Positions 35,103 to 46,839 of a DNA stretch of 64,000 nt are shown piece after piece (position 1 is the first letter of the stretch; each line of letters starts with the position of its first letter). A program made the position numbers and the translations under genes. The notes below the pieces were generated by a model. It was given only the letters and a program-made list of their open reading frames with translations. It ran no database searches and was not told the origin of the DNA. The DNA is from Symsagittifera roscoffensis (Eukaryota > Xenacoelomorpha > Acoela > Convolutidae), in the NCBI RefSeq assembly GCF_963678635.1, contig NC_087064.1:64473548-64537547 (forward strand), in the 5' to 3' direction.

Positions 35103-36697
35103 GGTAAATATGATTTAAAATACTCATAACTATAAATCCAAATTTGTATTAACCATTTTCTATCAATGTTTAATTTATTCTTTTAGTCTTCAAATCACAA
35201 TCACCTACAAAAACCGAAAAAGACAAATAAAAATACAAACTTCTTAAATTATAACCAAACTCATTAATCTTTCGCACTAAATAATGTAGTAAAATTCATA
35301 TCCAATGTAGTAAATTCATTTATAAATTAATTCTCCATGAAGCAGTAAAATTAAAATACGATGAAAATTTATAATTTTAAACTTCCCCAAAAGCAGTAAA
35401 ATTCAATTTCTATGCAATAAATTAGTAAAATGAGAAAGCAGTACTAACTTTTTCAATATTTTCATTCAATCGCACAAGAGTTCTATTCAAACTCGCACAG
35501 CTCGCCCACGAAGAATTGTTTAAATAATGTTTTTAAGTTTCAAGTTAACAACTCTAACAAGCGATAACAAATTTCAAACTTTCCTTTAACCCGGTTGGAA
35601 AGGAATTATATACTAAACCAAACTAACCAACGCAGCTTACTAAACACCACAAATCATAAAATAACAGCATGACTAAGACAAGAAAACCAACGGTACCCAA
35701 ACCGGATTAACCCAGCTTAAAACTGGATAATTTATTCTTTTGAAGACTATTGTAAAGTCTAAGAAAGAAATAATAAAACACAAAAAAGCCGCAAGACAAA
35801 CCCAATCCGAAAACAATTTGATTTTTGAAAAAAGGACACACACAACCAAAGTAACATAAGAAAGACCAGAAAAAACCAGCATAAATGTTATCACATAACA
35901 GGACCTCTCAAAGAAACAGCATGAAATCACATTCCTATTCCTGGCCTAACCCAGCAGAGAAGGACGTCCTGAGCATGCTTATAACCGTCCTAACCCACCG
36001 CGCTACACCCACGCTTTGTGACCACACTTCAATTTTTAATAAGAGGTACTCAAGGGTGAGTAACTCTTCATTATAACTGAACTAAAACAAAACGCTTTTG
36101 TGAAAACGACTAACTAAGATCATGATTAAAAAACCAAACTAACAAAAAATTATACAATGTAAATTATACTATGCAGTATATAGATCATACACAACCTTAA
36201 AGACGAACATCCAAAGACTAGACGATCCCATCACACTCGAATAAAAGAATGGCTAAACACAACCGACATGCCGTCCACAATCACGACTCAAAGATTTAGA
36301 GTACGACTTGACTTCGCAGAAAAGGACTTCATTGAAATAGACCAATGACCACTTCGATGTTCAAGTATACGTACAGATCCGAGTTACGAGGCATCCCTTC
36401 CACACACGATCTCCACGCCATTCCCAGACGAGGTTGAACACAAAACAAGTTCTCTACTAATACAGAAAAACCTGACATAGCAAACCATTTTGAAATCGGA
36501 TTGATTTCATTGGGGATCACAGTCGTTGTCGAATGACGTAATAACAACTTCCTATCCCTGATTCCAGCGTCCTGGAACGTTCTTATTCAAGAGGAACCGG
36601 ATAAGAAAATGATGTTCGCCAAATACCAACGTTCATCATCCATCCTTCAATTGCAGAAAGAAAGTAAATCTAAAAAGCACTGTAAACCCCGGATGGG
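35103..36697 (+). other. 3' non-coding tail of the element
   Basis: A 1.6-kb region with no supportable gene. At 35286-35445 about six near-copies of the motif (G)(T/C)AGTAAAATT are spaced over 160 bp. Some Lys/Arg-like A/G-rich tracts occur. The minus-strand frame at 36329-36547 has no support. Confidence 0.5.
36681..36697 (+). promoter_or_regulatory. Weak polypurine-tract candidate
   Basis: The bases just before the right LTR end in GGATGGG, a short and imperfect purine run. It is in the place where plus-strand priming occurs in LTR elements, but the run is interrupted by C and T. Confidence 0.3.
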
Positions 36698-37106
36698 TGG
36701 AACCTGATCTAAACTACATTTTATTATTGGATAAATTAGATATTTTACCACTGTAAAATATTTAATATTAACCAATCATAATCCATCTAACTAACAACCG
36801 ACGTATTTGTAAGTGCTGAAATTACTTGTAATTTCAGCACCAGAGAGATTTGAATTTAACTTAGAAATTAGTTTCATCTCCAAGAGAACTAAAGCAGTTG
36901 CAATAAGCCAGTATACTCTATATCTATTGACCCTAGCAGAGACTAGTTAAACACCCTGAGACTAGTAGATATAAGATTAAGATTAGGATCGGTATTAGAC
37001 TACGAAATTGCACGAATCTATCCGGCCGAAAATAAGATAGCGTGACGAGCAGACGGTGTACCCTATCCGAAATTACTCTATGAGTTAACCTCAAGGACCT
37101 AACTCA
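36698..37106 (+). repeat. Right LTR, 409 bp
   Basis: Aligns with the left LTR, starts TGGAACC and ends ACTCA, giving the standard TG...CA termini. The 13-bp inverted repeat is at 36813-36840. It is followed by the CATA duplication. Confidence 0.93.
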
Positions 37107-37110
37107 CATA
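37107..37110. repeat. Target-site duplication CATA, right
   Basis: Right partner of the CATA at 18459-18462. Confidence 0.85.
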
Positions 37111-37935
37111 GTAGGAAAGCTATGTGCTTATTGCTTATGAAAATTTTTGCCCCAGAATTCAAGTGGACACTATTTTTGTTGATAATTCAATGACGAACAC
37201 CACTAAGCTATCAATGTTCCAGTGATGTGGTGCTTTTTGAAAAACTATTCGAGATTCAGTGCGGCCAACAACACTATGACGGTATATCGCTGGGTCAAGG
37301 ATGATTATTGCTGCAAAGTCAAACCGGGAAAAACACATTAATGTGATATAAAAAAATGGGTTGTGAAGGTTCCTTAGTCGTTTTTGAGCTATATTATAAT
37401 GTTTAGGGCGGAGAAAAAATCTTGCAACGAGAGCACCAAAATCAAAACAAACGAAATATTTCGCTAAAATGTAGACCTAAATTTTTGTTAAGTTATAACA
37501 GCAATTCTCAAGCAAACCCGAGATTCCACCCAAAAAAAAGAACTAAATAGTTCCAGAAATTGCCCATTTCGTGCGATCTGAAACACTTTTTCGATTTCGA
37601 AACTCTCGTATTTTGCCGCTTATAAACAACCCTTATGGTATTTGTTTCAACATCTTTTACACAACTGAATGTGCTTTAAAATCAGTTATGAGAGCAGTTT
37701 TTGTTACAATTTGTCAATTCTCTCAATAAAAACCAGAAACACACAGTATTGGTAACAGTTGTTCAATTTTAGCCGATCCAAAATTATTAATATTAACAGA
37801 GACACACAAACACACAAAGTATTGGGGTAATCATTGAAACAACTGAAAATTTTGAAATAAAAACTGCGTAGTTCCATAATGTCAAACCGACAATAAATTT
37901 GAAAGCTAAATGTTTCCAAACACTGCTCATTTTCT
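37111..37935. other. Non-coding stretch, nothing recognised
   Basis: AT-rich sequence after the element. The 37704-37919 minus-strand frame has no domain. Confidence 0.4.
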
Positions 37936-38900
37936 CCCGCACTGACAAACGTGATAACTAAACTGATTTTTATACAGATAAAGTACTGTATAGATATCGA
38001 TTTACGATAGCCTATTTAGACACGTAAATCGGTTTAGAATGGATTGAATGGATGTTTACAAAAGAAAAAAATTGATTTCATTGCATAAAAAACGGATTAA
38101 TTTTTATAAACTGATTTTTGCAAGGCATTGAAAATGATCAAAATCCCAACAAAATTGACTTATCTGATTTTTTTTGTTTAGATGCGTGAGCAAATTTGTG
38201 TGCTCAAAAAAATCTCTATTAGAGCTACAGATAGCAAGAGTCACTCGAGGAGAGGTTTTACCGCAAATTATTGCATTTAACGGATTCCCTTTCCAATTGT
38301 GCAAAACTAAGGGTTCCAGCGGCAATGAGAAGTAAGACTATCTAAAAAAGTTTTCAATGGTCTCTTTCGATATCAACGTTCAAGGCAGACTTTTGTTATG
38401 CAAATGAGATTTAGATGGAAAAATCAAATTAGAAATATTCATTTTTGGTACTAGAATTAGAAATATTCAATTTGGATAATAGTTATCTCATAGTTTATTT
38501 TCAGGCCAAACATCAAAAGGAAAAATCAATTAAAAAACATACGTTAATTTTTCAATTTCCACTATTTCTCTTTTGTTTGGTAGTCTAAAAAAGCTTAAAA
38601 TTGGTATATAATCTGTATAAATGAGTATACAAAAGAGTCATTTAATCGATTTTGTTGTTACTAAAATCCGTAGGAAAACGAAGCCAAAAAAATTTCAAAG
38701 AAGGGTTTGAATTGTTTTAGAACCGATTGAAACCAACTTTTCAATCTGAAATATGTTTAGTTTTGTTGACAACTTTTTATTTCGGTCCTTTTCGTTGCCC
38801 CTTAAAATATAATGATAACAACACAAATTTTGAGCCGTTCTTCTTATGACTTGTTTCTGCTCCTCAACACAGAACTGAGAAACGCGTTTTTGTCAGCTGT
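37936..38900. mobile_element. CCCGCAC-family element, diverged copy
   Basis: Left end CCCGCACTGACAAA matches the ends of the 2849-4192 element. The interior aligns with about 42520-43310, including a shared AAAAAAATCTC stretch followed by AGAGCTAC and GCAAGA, a CAACGTTC stretch, and a TTTTGTTTG(G/A)TAG stretch. The right end is uncertain; a TTTTTGTCAG at 38889-38898 is a candidate. Confidence 0.5.
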
Positions 38901-41900
38901 TAATCTTTATTCAGTATACTTGCCGGCATTTCCACGAAAAACACAAATATAGACATGAACTACACAAAATTTGGCAAAAATATTTTTCTGAGGCTTCTGA
39001 CACAAAAAGCTAGTTAAGTAACTTTTCCATAAAATTAAAAAATAGATATCATCGTTTTGTAAAAACGCGTATCATATAATTCCATAAAAATCCAATAGAA
39101 CAAAAAAATGTTGGAAAATAGCAAAATAGTTTTATTTATCATTGAAGTGGAAGTATTGAAAAGCATTGAGCTTCACACTGTATAAAATCGATTTTAATTT
39201 TTTTATTGTAATAATATAAAACCTCGATTTCGTATAAATCAAGGATACAGAAACTTTTTTCCTCTGTGGAATAAGTTTAAGTCAAAGAACCAAAAATTTT
39301 GCAAACTAATTTTTTTTTCAAAATAACTTGATAGAAGAAAAAATTGATATAAAAACTTTTAAACTCTCAAAATTTGGATGTTTTGTACAGAAAAACGTTC
39401 GCCAAATAGTTTTCCTGAATGTAAATTGCATGATACATCTTTTTTTCATAGATTTTGCAATTAATTGAATTGTATGATAAGGTCAACCTGGAATACCATC
39501 AAATTTTAAAACATGATCAAAGGATGGTTTATTGATACTCACTCTCTACCTCGGCTGACGGCAGGTTAAATTACAAAAATAGAAATTAAGCAATCAGAGG
39601 GACCAAAATTTAATGCGAGGAAGACGTCTGAATCCCTTGAGTTTAGGTTGAACTAGAAAAAAAATGTTTTTACCTGATTTTTTTTCGGAAAAATGAAGTT
39701 AGTTAACAAATAATTTTTGAAAATTTAGCAAACTTGGCGGGACCTATTATTACTATTTGCTTTTCAGGGGTTCAACTATCATGCTTGTACAGAAATTTTC
39801 AATGGAAATAAAAATACAGAAGAAAGTCGATTTTAGAGCTGAAAGTCGAACCACCGACTCCTCTAGATTTTTTGGATTGTAAAAATAGGACAAGATTAAT
39901 AGAGACGATAGTTTGCTCAGGAATACAACAAAACTAAGAAATTGTTGTTTGACACTAAATGCCAATTTTGATGACTGTTTTTTCGAAAAACACTTTAATC
40001 TAAATTTGATATCCAGAGAGAAACTTCACATTTGAACGGAGAGCTTGAAATAACAATTTCTGACTTCTAACACCAATAATAAGTTATTATCTTCTTTTCT
40101 AAGCTGGGTTAATGCAAATTAGAATTGTAACTTTGACTTTGACTTCAAATATAGCATAAGCTGTGTCAGTTACAAACTTGCTTTTAATAGCTATCGCAAC
40201 CCGCTTGAATGAGTGCGAATAATGGCATTTTGGTCTAAATTTTGCCCCGAGGTCATTAATCAGATTTCACTCAGAGAGAGTTTATTATCACCGAGGGGGT
40301 TTTCAATTGTGGCAACAAATTTTGTTTGGATGTTTATTTTAACATGGAGGGATTTCAAGCGACGAAACGCTGAAATTTACAAAAAATTAACTGAGTTATG
40401 TTCCAACCTTATAAAATTGTTTTGAAATGAAACTGAAGAAAGCGCGTAAAGTTTTCAGGACGAGTTTCGCAATGACCTTTTTAATTAAATCCTCGTAAAG
40501 TACAGAATGAAAAAATTATACTCCAGCGGGTTATTGTTCCGACCACTGTAAACAACAGAATTTTGTTTTCCGCTCTGTTTTAAATTTTGTTCCGACTTTC
40601 GAAGAAAACGTAATAATCATGCTTGGTGCGGTTTTTTTTATTCGGCCAGTTTTTGGCAATCAAACTAATCGTTTTTAACAAAAAAAACTCTATGCCCCAT
40701 TTAAAATATTGACTACCCAAAACTAAGTTTAAAGAGATTTTGTACCCTGATTGTTTTCTACAAAGTTTTGGAAGTTTGAAAATTGCCAATTTGGCTATGC
40801 TCGGGACTATTTTATGCGCTTTTTGAAGATTTTATCCATAATCCTGAAAGCTTCACACGAATTCTTTATGCGGGGCAAATTATCCCGCACAACAAAACCA
40901 TTCCAAATTGAATTGAGGCTAGCTAATTGATCGTATTGATTTTGTACGATTCAAATTTTTAAAACTGATCTTTGAAATTGTCCAAATTTTATAGTTTTAT
41001 AGTTTTTTATTATTTTTTCCCAAAAAATCTTCGATATAGATTAAGGGGCAGTCGGATCATATAGGGCTTTACCATAATATTCGAGCAGTCTTGTTGATAT
41101 TTGTTTTCATTTTTCACGCAAAATCAGCTATCACATCATATCATCGGAATGAATCGAACGGAATTTTCCCTGTGTCAAGAGAAATCAGAATATTCATTTT
41201 TGGTTTTAGTCTAATTTTGAGCAAATAATTCGAGTGACATATCCTTACAAATAACACAGTCAAATTTTCTTCAGAAAAACTAAGTTTGATAGCTTCAATT
41301 AGCGCTTCCTTGGCAATAAAACGTTTCTGAAAAATCTTTTGCAATTTTTTCTTGTCGTTCATTTTTTGTGGAAAATTGTGGTCAATTTTGCCCTATTCAT
41401 CAGCGGTTGTAAGCTTCTCTCGTTATAGCACGCATAGAACATGACATAAAATTTGGAAAAAAAATGAAAAAACAAATCATTCCCAATTTTTTATGAATGT
41501 GTTCGGAAAATTCATTGCGTCGTAGAGAGGATAGAAATTTTTTTGTAAGACAAGTGGTGCGAAGCTACTATTAGCCTCTGTAGGAATGACGCAGTTTTAA
41601 TTTTCACCGCAGTTGACACATCGAAACCAGAAACCGGTACCTCGCTCACTATTTTAAAAGCTGAAGAGGCATTTTTAGTACATCCAGAATGTTACTCGAA
41701 CATGATCTGGTATATCTTGGTTCCAACTTTAGTCAGTGAGAAGCTCGAAAACAAGTGCGTAGCAAAATCAGGCACCAAAAATAATAGTCGGAATCAGTCA
41801 AAAAAAATATAATGTTGAAGTATTTTCAATCAAATGTTTCAAACGACACTTTATAAAATCAAAAAGTTTTCTCCGATGTCGAGATAAATTGCATTTTTGT

Positions 41901-42519
41901 ATACTTTTTTTATCCGTTATTCATGTTCTGAAGAAAACTGTTGTCAATTATCTCTAATCCCTTTATATTTTATGTGTTCTTATTGTTATGCCATCACACA
42001 AAAAAACGAAGCTAATTTGAAAAGAAATAAATAGCCTGCTTTAGTCTTTTTATTGAACGTTGTCGGAAAGCTCTGGATAATTACACAGCAACCAGTTCTT
42101 TTTTTTGCTCTGTGATTTTTGCCATTTCTGCAATTTATAATTCACAACAGTGAGTCCAGAATATGGTGCTTTGAATCGCAAGTTTATTCAATTTTTTGGA
42201 ATTTCCCAGTTGGTTCAATGATCTGGATATCAATTCCTATAACAAGGTTTAAAAAATCATTTTCAATTTTTTCAAGCTTTAAAAGGTTTCGCGCGAATTA
42301 TATTAATGATATTGAAAAGAGTGATGATTCTAACTTTTAAAAAACAAAAAAGCTTGACTGTGAGAAATGTAGCGCTCCGATTTGGTCTGGAAGCTTACTT
42401 AATCTCGAAAAAACTTAGATATTATTGTTCAACAGAATTTTAAAAAATACATATTTAAGATTAAAACTCACATAAACAAAGTATAGTTTTATTTTATATA
42501 ATACCATATAATGAAAGTA
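38901..42519. other. Non-coding stretch, nothing firm
   Basis: AT-rich with short random frames only. One open stretch after a CCGCAG acceptor-like site at about 41606 is protein-like in composition, but it is short and without homology (see rejected items). Confidence 0.4.
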
Positions 42520-43310
42520 TAGCACTGCTAGACTTGAGATTGAAATCGATATAAATCGATGACTCTACAGCTAATATACTGTAGAAGAATCGATTCACGG
42601 TTGCCCAATTAGGTACTCAAATTGATTTAGCATGGGTGAATTAGTTTTTACGGTAAAAAGTAAAACAATTTTTTTGCCTAAAAACTTGACTGAAAACAAC
42701 TTTTAGGAGCCAGTGAATTCCCTTGAAAAAACTGATTTAAATTATATATGATTTTGTATCGAACTATCATCAAGTTTTTATACTAAAAAAATCTCCATCA
42801 GAGCTACTGAGAGCAAGATTCCTCTAAATGTCAATTTCGATGGCAACGTTCTAGGCGCAGTTAAGTTAGGCAATTGAAATTTAGTAGAAAAACTCAACTT
42901 AGAACAATTTGAGCATTGGCAGAGAAAACTTTTTTACGCAAAGTTTTCGTTTCAGGCCCAAAATCAAAACGAAAGGTCAAAAAAGCATATCTTACATTTT
43001 TTTTCCAGTTTTCTGTTTTGTTTGATAGCTGAGAATAAAATCTGTGTAGATTTTGTAAAAAATGAGTATAAAACACTAGACAAATGTTGATTTATTTTGA
43101 TTTATTTCATTTTTTTTGTTATTGAAATTCGGTATGGTAATGAATCCAAAAAATGACAAAAATGGATTTAAAAAGATTTCAAATTGATTGAAATTGATTT
43201 TATATGCAACATTTGTGCAGCAAACTAAATCAAGGCAAACCAATTTTTTCTAAGTCTGCTGTATTACCCGCATTAAATCGATTACAATCCATTTTTGTCA
43301 GTACAGGATC
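42520..43310. mobile_element. CCCGCAC-family element, second diverged copy
   Basis: Aligns with 37936-38760 along most of its length and ends with CCATTTTTGTCAGTAC, which matches the right terminus of the 2849-4192 element. The left terminus is degraded (GCACTG at 42523). Confidence 0.5.
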
Positions 43311-43689
43311 ATTTCAGTTATTGAAGGCTCAAGTTCCATCAAAAATTGCTTCATCAGGCAATTATTCAAGCACCGATGAAAACAATGTCACTGGTACTTT
43401 GGCGTTTCTTATGATTATGTAGTTTTCACTCTTTTCGAAGATGTTCTTGTTTTAAAATCTCGAATCAAAGAGATTTTGCCAAAACTTAACCGATATTCAC
43501 AACCCGTACCGAACAAATTCTGGCGAGACTCTGGCGAGGAATACTTAGCTTCTAATCTAATTTTTTGACCGAAAACTCTTTTTAAAATGTTTAAATAAAG
43601 CTGTGACTTTCTTAGAAATCTTTATTTCTGATTTTATTTCAAATCAAAATTTGCGATATTTAGGCTATTTCTAATTAGAAAAAAATCTC
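43311..43689. other. Non-coding spacer
   Basis: No gene or structure recognised. Confidence 0.4.
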
Positions 43690-43757
43690 CTGTTGGGGCT
43701 CGACTCATGAATATTCCGTCAACTAGACGTTTGTGTTAACCGCTAGGCCACTTGCTC
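43690..43757 (-). repeat. tRNA-derived sequence (degenerate tRNA or SINE head)
   Basis: On the minus strand TGGCCTAGCGG is a good A-box and GAGTCGAGCCC a weak B-box at normal spacing. The anticodon position reads AGT, recalling tRNA-Thr. The acceptor arms do not pair and the T-loop is altered, so it is not a working tRNA. Confidence 0.45.
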
Positions 43758-43994
43758 TAGTAATCTAATGCAAACAAGTGTTTTTTTTGTGTAATATATA
43801 ACAAGTCTTGTTTTGCATTTTATCGCTACGAATTTTAGTGGTATATTCGTTCTAGAAATTTTTTTATTTCTAAGGATAGATCAGAAATAAGCAGGTGCCA
43901 CTATACAGAAGCCACAAGCCTTTGTTAGGTACCGGAACCTTATTTCACATACTTCTAAATTACCCACTGAGTAGGAATATTCAACTTTTTCTCT

Positions 43995-44769
43995 GTGAGT
44001 AACCCGTACCCAGTAAATGTTCTAATTCAAATCTGAAATAATCTGTTTCAGATCTAATTTCAGATCTGAAATAGGTTGTGAAATGTTAAAATAACGCTCA
44101 GATTTTTTAATAATGGTTTATTTCAGCTCTAAATTTGGAAGTTTTGTTTCGGAAATTTTGTTTGACTGGGTTATTTCAGATCTGAATTTTTTTAAAATTC
44201 AGACCTGAAACAACCAATGATTCTGACGTAATGTTTGGTGTTCTTCTGTAGTTTTTTTTGCTTCTGCTAGCTGATAGCACGGTTATCTGAAAATACTTCA
44301 ATCGGAGACTGCTGCAATCTGTTTGCAAACGCAACGCATGCATAAGCTTCGGAATCGCATACGTACCGCATGAAAATAAGAGTTTTGATAGGTCTTCTAA
44401 AAATGTTTGAAAATTTTTGAAAAGTTGAAGCAGAAATTTAGTACGAAAAAACTGTTTTTGTAATTTTTGGGAAGTTTTCTTTACCGCTAATTAATCAGAA
44501 ACAGCAAAAAAATGAAAAATGAATTGTTTGCACGAAATGCATATAATATAATTTAACAAATGATTTCTCAGATCCAATTTCAGACCTGAAGTTTTGTTTT
44601 TCAAGGTATTCAGATCTGAACATTTTTTATTTCAGATCCAAATTTCAGTTATGAAGTTTTCAAATTCCTATCAAGATCTGAAATAACAATTTTTAGTGGT
44701 GAGAATCATATTTTTAAGAAACAAAGAATTTCAGATCTTGTATAGAAAATCCGCTCGTTACTCGCAAAG
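43995..44769. repeat. Palindrome-rich repeat element (TTTCAGATCTGAAA)
   Basis: Ten or more full or partial copies of the palindrome TTTCAGATCTGAAA are concentrated at both ends of a 775-bp segment. The outer ends show a short inverted match around GAGTAAC. The organisation parallels the 2849-4192 element, where a different palindrome fills the subterminal regions. Confidence 0.55.
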
Positions 44770-45359
44770 TCTGCAACAGTGAAGCTATATGACGGCGAAG
44801 TTTTTGTTTTTGTGATGTCGAATAATTTGTAAGCTTTGGGAGAATCTAAACACTACATTATTTCTCGATAATGCAGACTATGATCTCAAAGACGTTAAAC
44901 CATTTTAAAAAATTCAGCTCATAATTTTTATTATAAATTGCACTTGCCGGTCAAAAAATTATATCAAAAACGTTGAGCTAAAACATAAGATTAGTCCTGC
45001 ATCATAGAATAGTATAGCCGTTTTTGAAATTTGAAAAAACAAATCTATAAAATACAAATAATTTTGTAACAAAATAAAAATAAAAAACCGGCTTTTAACC
45101 AGAATTGATTTTTAATTACCGAATTCATTTAAGTAGGGTAAACGCAATTTGTGCTACAAAAACGATTCGAAAAATTTTTAAAAAATTTTTTCTTTTTCTC
45201 CTGACCGCAATGTCAGTTTCAAACTAATGCACTGCAAGAACACCCGCATCACGACAAACCCTTGACTGAAGTAAATCGTTTTTTTTACGCATTCCCAATG
45301 GGTAAAATCATCCCGGAGACGAATCAAATATTGTAACCAGTTATTGCATCACAAGTTAG

Positions 45360-46830
45360 TGAATCGAAAAAAGAAGAAAGTAATTGGAAAAATTTTCTGA
45401 AAAGTTAACTTGAAAAAAGTCCAATTTAAAATTTATATACGAAATTTCGAGCTTATTTGGATGATATTTTGGGAAGCCATAAAAAGCAATGGGAATTGCT
45501 TATCGAGTCGCAACTATGATTAACTAGACCCAAATTTTGAATAAATTACTTTATTAAAATGACATTTCGAAGTTTTGAAATTGTTAGAAAAAAAAGCAGA
45601 TAAACTATCTTCTATTTGCAATTAAATTGGTTTTTTATCATTGCGAAGCAACAAAGTAAACATTTTTTCCTCCAATAACTGTAGTAGATCCCTGAAAAGG
45701 GAAAAAAGTTTTTACTTATTATTTCGGCTGAGTTCAGTTTTTCTACGCTTGCCTAATCCTGTTGAAATTTAACGCGAAGAAATAAATATTAGTGCTGGAG
45801 TTACATGGACTCCATTACGAGGCCAAATTCTGTATTTTGTGATACAAAAACGCTCCCTTTAATCTTCTGTGGTTCTTTTTTTTGTTCGTTCCGAGAAAAT
45901 TTTAACATGCTCGAAGGCTTGTCTGTGGATTCCAGAGAACTACACTCACCAAAATGTGCGCCTACTCGGGTTGGCAAAGCCAAAAATTCCTGTCATTGTT
46001 TTTCATACTGTGCAAAAAAGCTTATCATAAAAGTTCATAGAATTTCGCGGACTGCAAAAAATAGTTTGAAAAGAGCAAAATTAGCTTTTTGATACCAAAA
46101 AAATTGTATTAAGCTTTTTTTTGCCGCATTCTGGAATAATATTTAAAAAATTTTGCCACAATTTTTGTCACAAAACAAATTATCAAAATTGTAAAAGCAT
46201 TTTCATGTACTATGATAATGTATGACAAGCGTTTTTTCCATACCACGAAGTTCTATTATAAGCATGTTTTTCCATAAAAGAAAATACAAAAACAAATTGT
46301 TTTGAATGTTTCACCCGAAACACAATAACCAAAGATTTTTTTGTCATAAGAAAACACAGAGTGTAACTGGCAGTTACCACGCAGATAAACTGCTTTTTGT
46401 GATACTAGGCATGATAGTGAATGTTAAGAATTTCACATGGAACTAAATACCAAAAAAGTAACTTTTTGTATGTGACAAGAAATTTTCTACGTTCTATGCA
46501 CAGAGCGTCACACTTTCTCTTAAGCAACTTTTTTTTCATAGAAAGTTGTTTTGAGCACAGAAGCAAGTTTGTAATCAAGAAAAGATTTTTAAAATTTTAA
46601 TTTGAAATTTGTATTTTTTCTCTGGATAAATGCATATCATACAATTTTCATATATGAAATTGCAAGACAAGAGTTTTTTAGTTCAAAAAAATTTTGATGT
46701 CAAAGCTGCCCTCATCAAACCAAAACTGCCACCATTTGTTTTGTTTGAAATTTAAACCAATTGAAAAATTTTCTTTTATGAAAACTGTATGATAAGCACT
46801 CTTTCCATATTGCAAGCAAATATAGCAAAG
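45360..46830 (+). repeat. Tandem duplication, unit A
   Basis: Aligns with 46840-47880. One matched block is 45660-45720 with 47130-47180 (CCTCCAATAACT then CCTGAAAAG), another is 46423-46810 with 47423-47840 (TGAATGTTAAGAA through AGCACAGAAGCAAGTTTG to the ATGAAAACT end). About 600 bp (roughly 45800-46410) is missing in unit B. Confidence 0.7.
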
Positions 46831-46839
46831 AATTATTGC

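Larger units (their letters stand above)
18463..37106 (+). mobile_element. Complete 18.6-kb env-bearing Ty3/gypsy-type LTR element, decayed copy
   Basis: Bounded by two 409-bp LTRs and a 4-bp target duplication CATA (18459-18462 and 37107-37110), typical of Ty3/gypsy integration. The gene order RT, RNase H, integrase with a GPY-type integrase tail also fits Ty3/gypsy. Interior order: primer site, orf1, leader, orf2, gag-pro, pol, gap, orfA, orfB, ATG-less frame, env-like gene, orfX, tail. LTRs differ at about 14 of 409 sites, so insertion is not very recent, and many stops and frameshifts have accumulated. The length is far above the usual 5-10 kb for the superfamily and is not due to a nested insertion, since the second copy at 49155 keeps the same spacing. 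Confidence 0.93.

Noticed and set aside
36329-36547. 72-codon minus-strand frame in the element tail
   Set aside because: No support; opposite strand to all element genes.
41607-41812. Possible exon after a CACCGCAG acceptor-like site, open about 67 codons
   Set aside because: Protein-like composition but short, no homology and no matching neighbouring exon; expected by chance in this much sequence.
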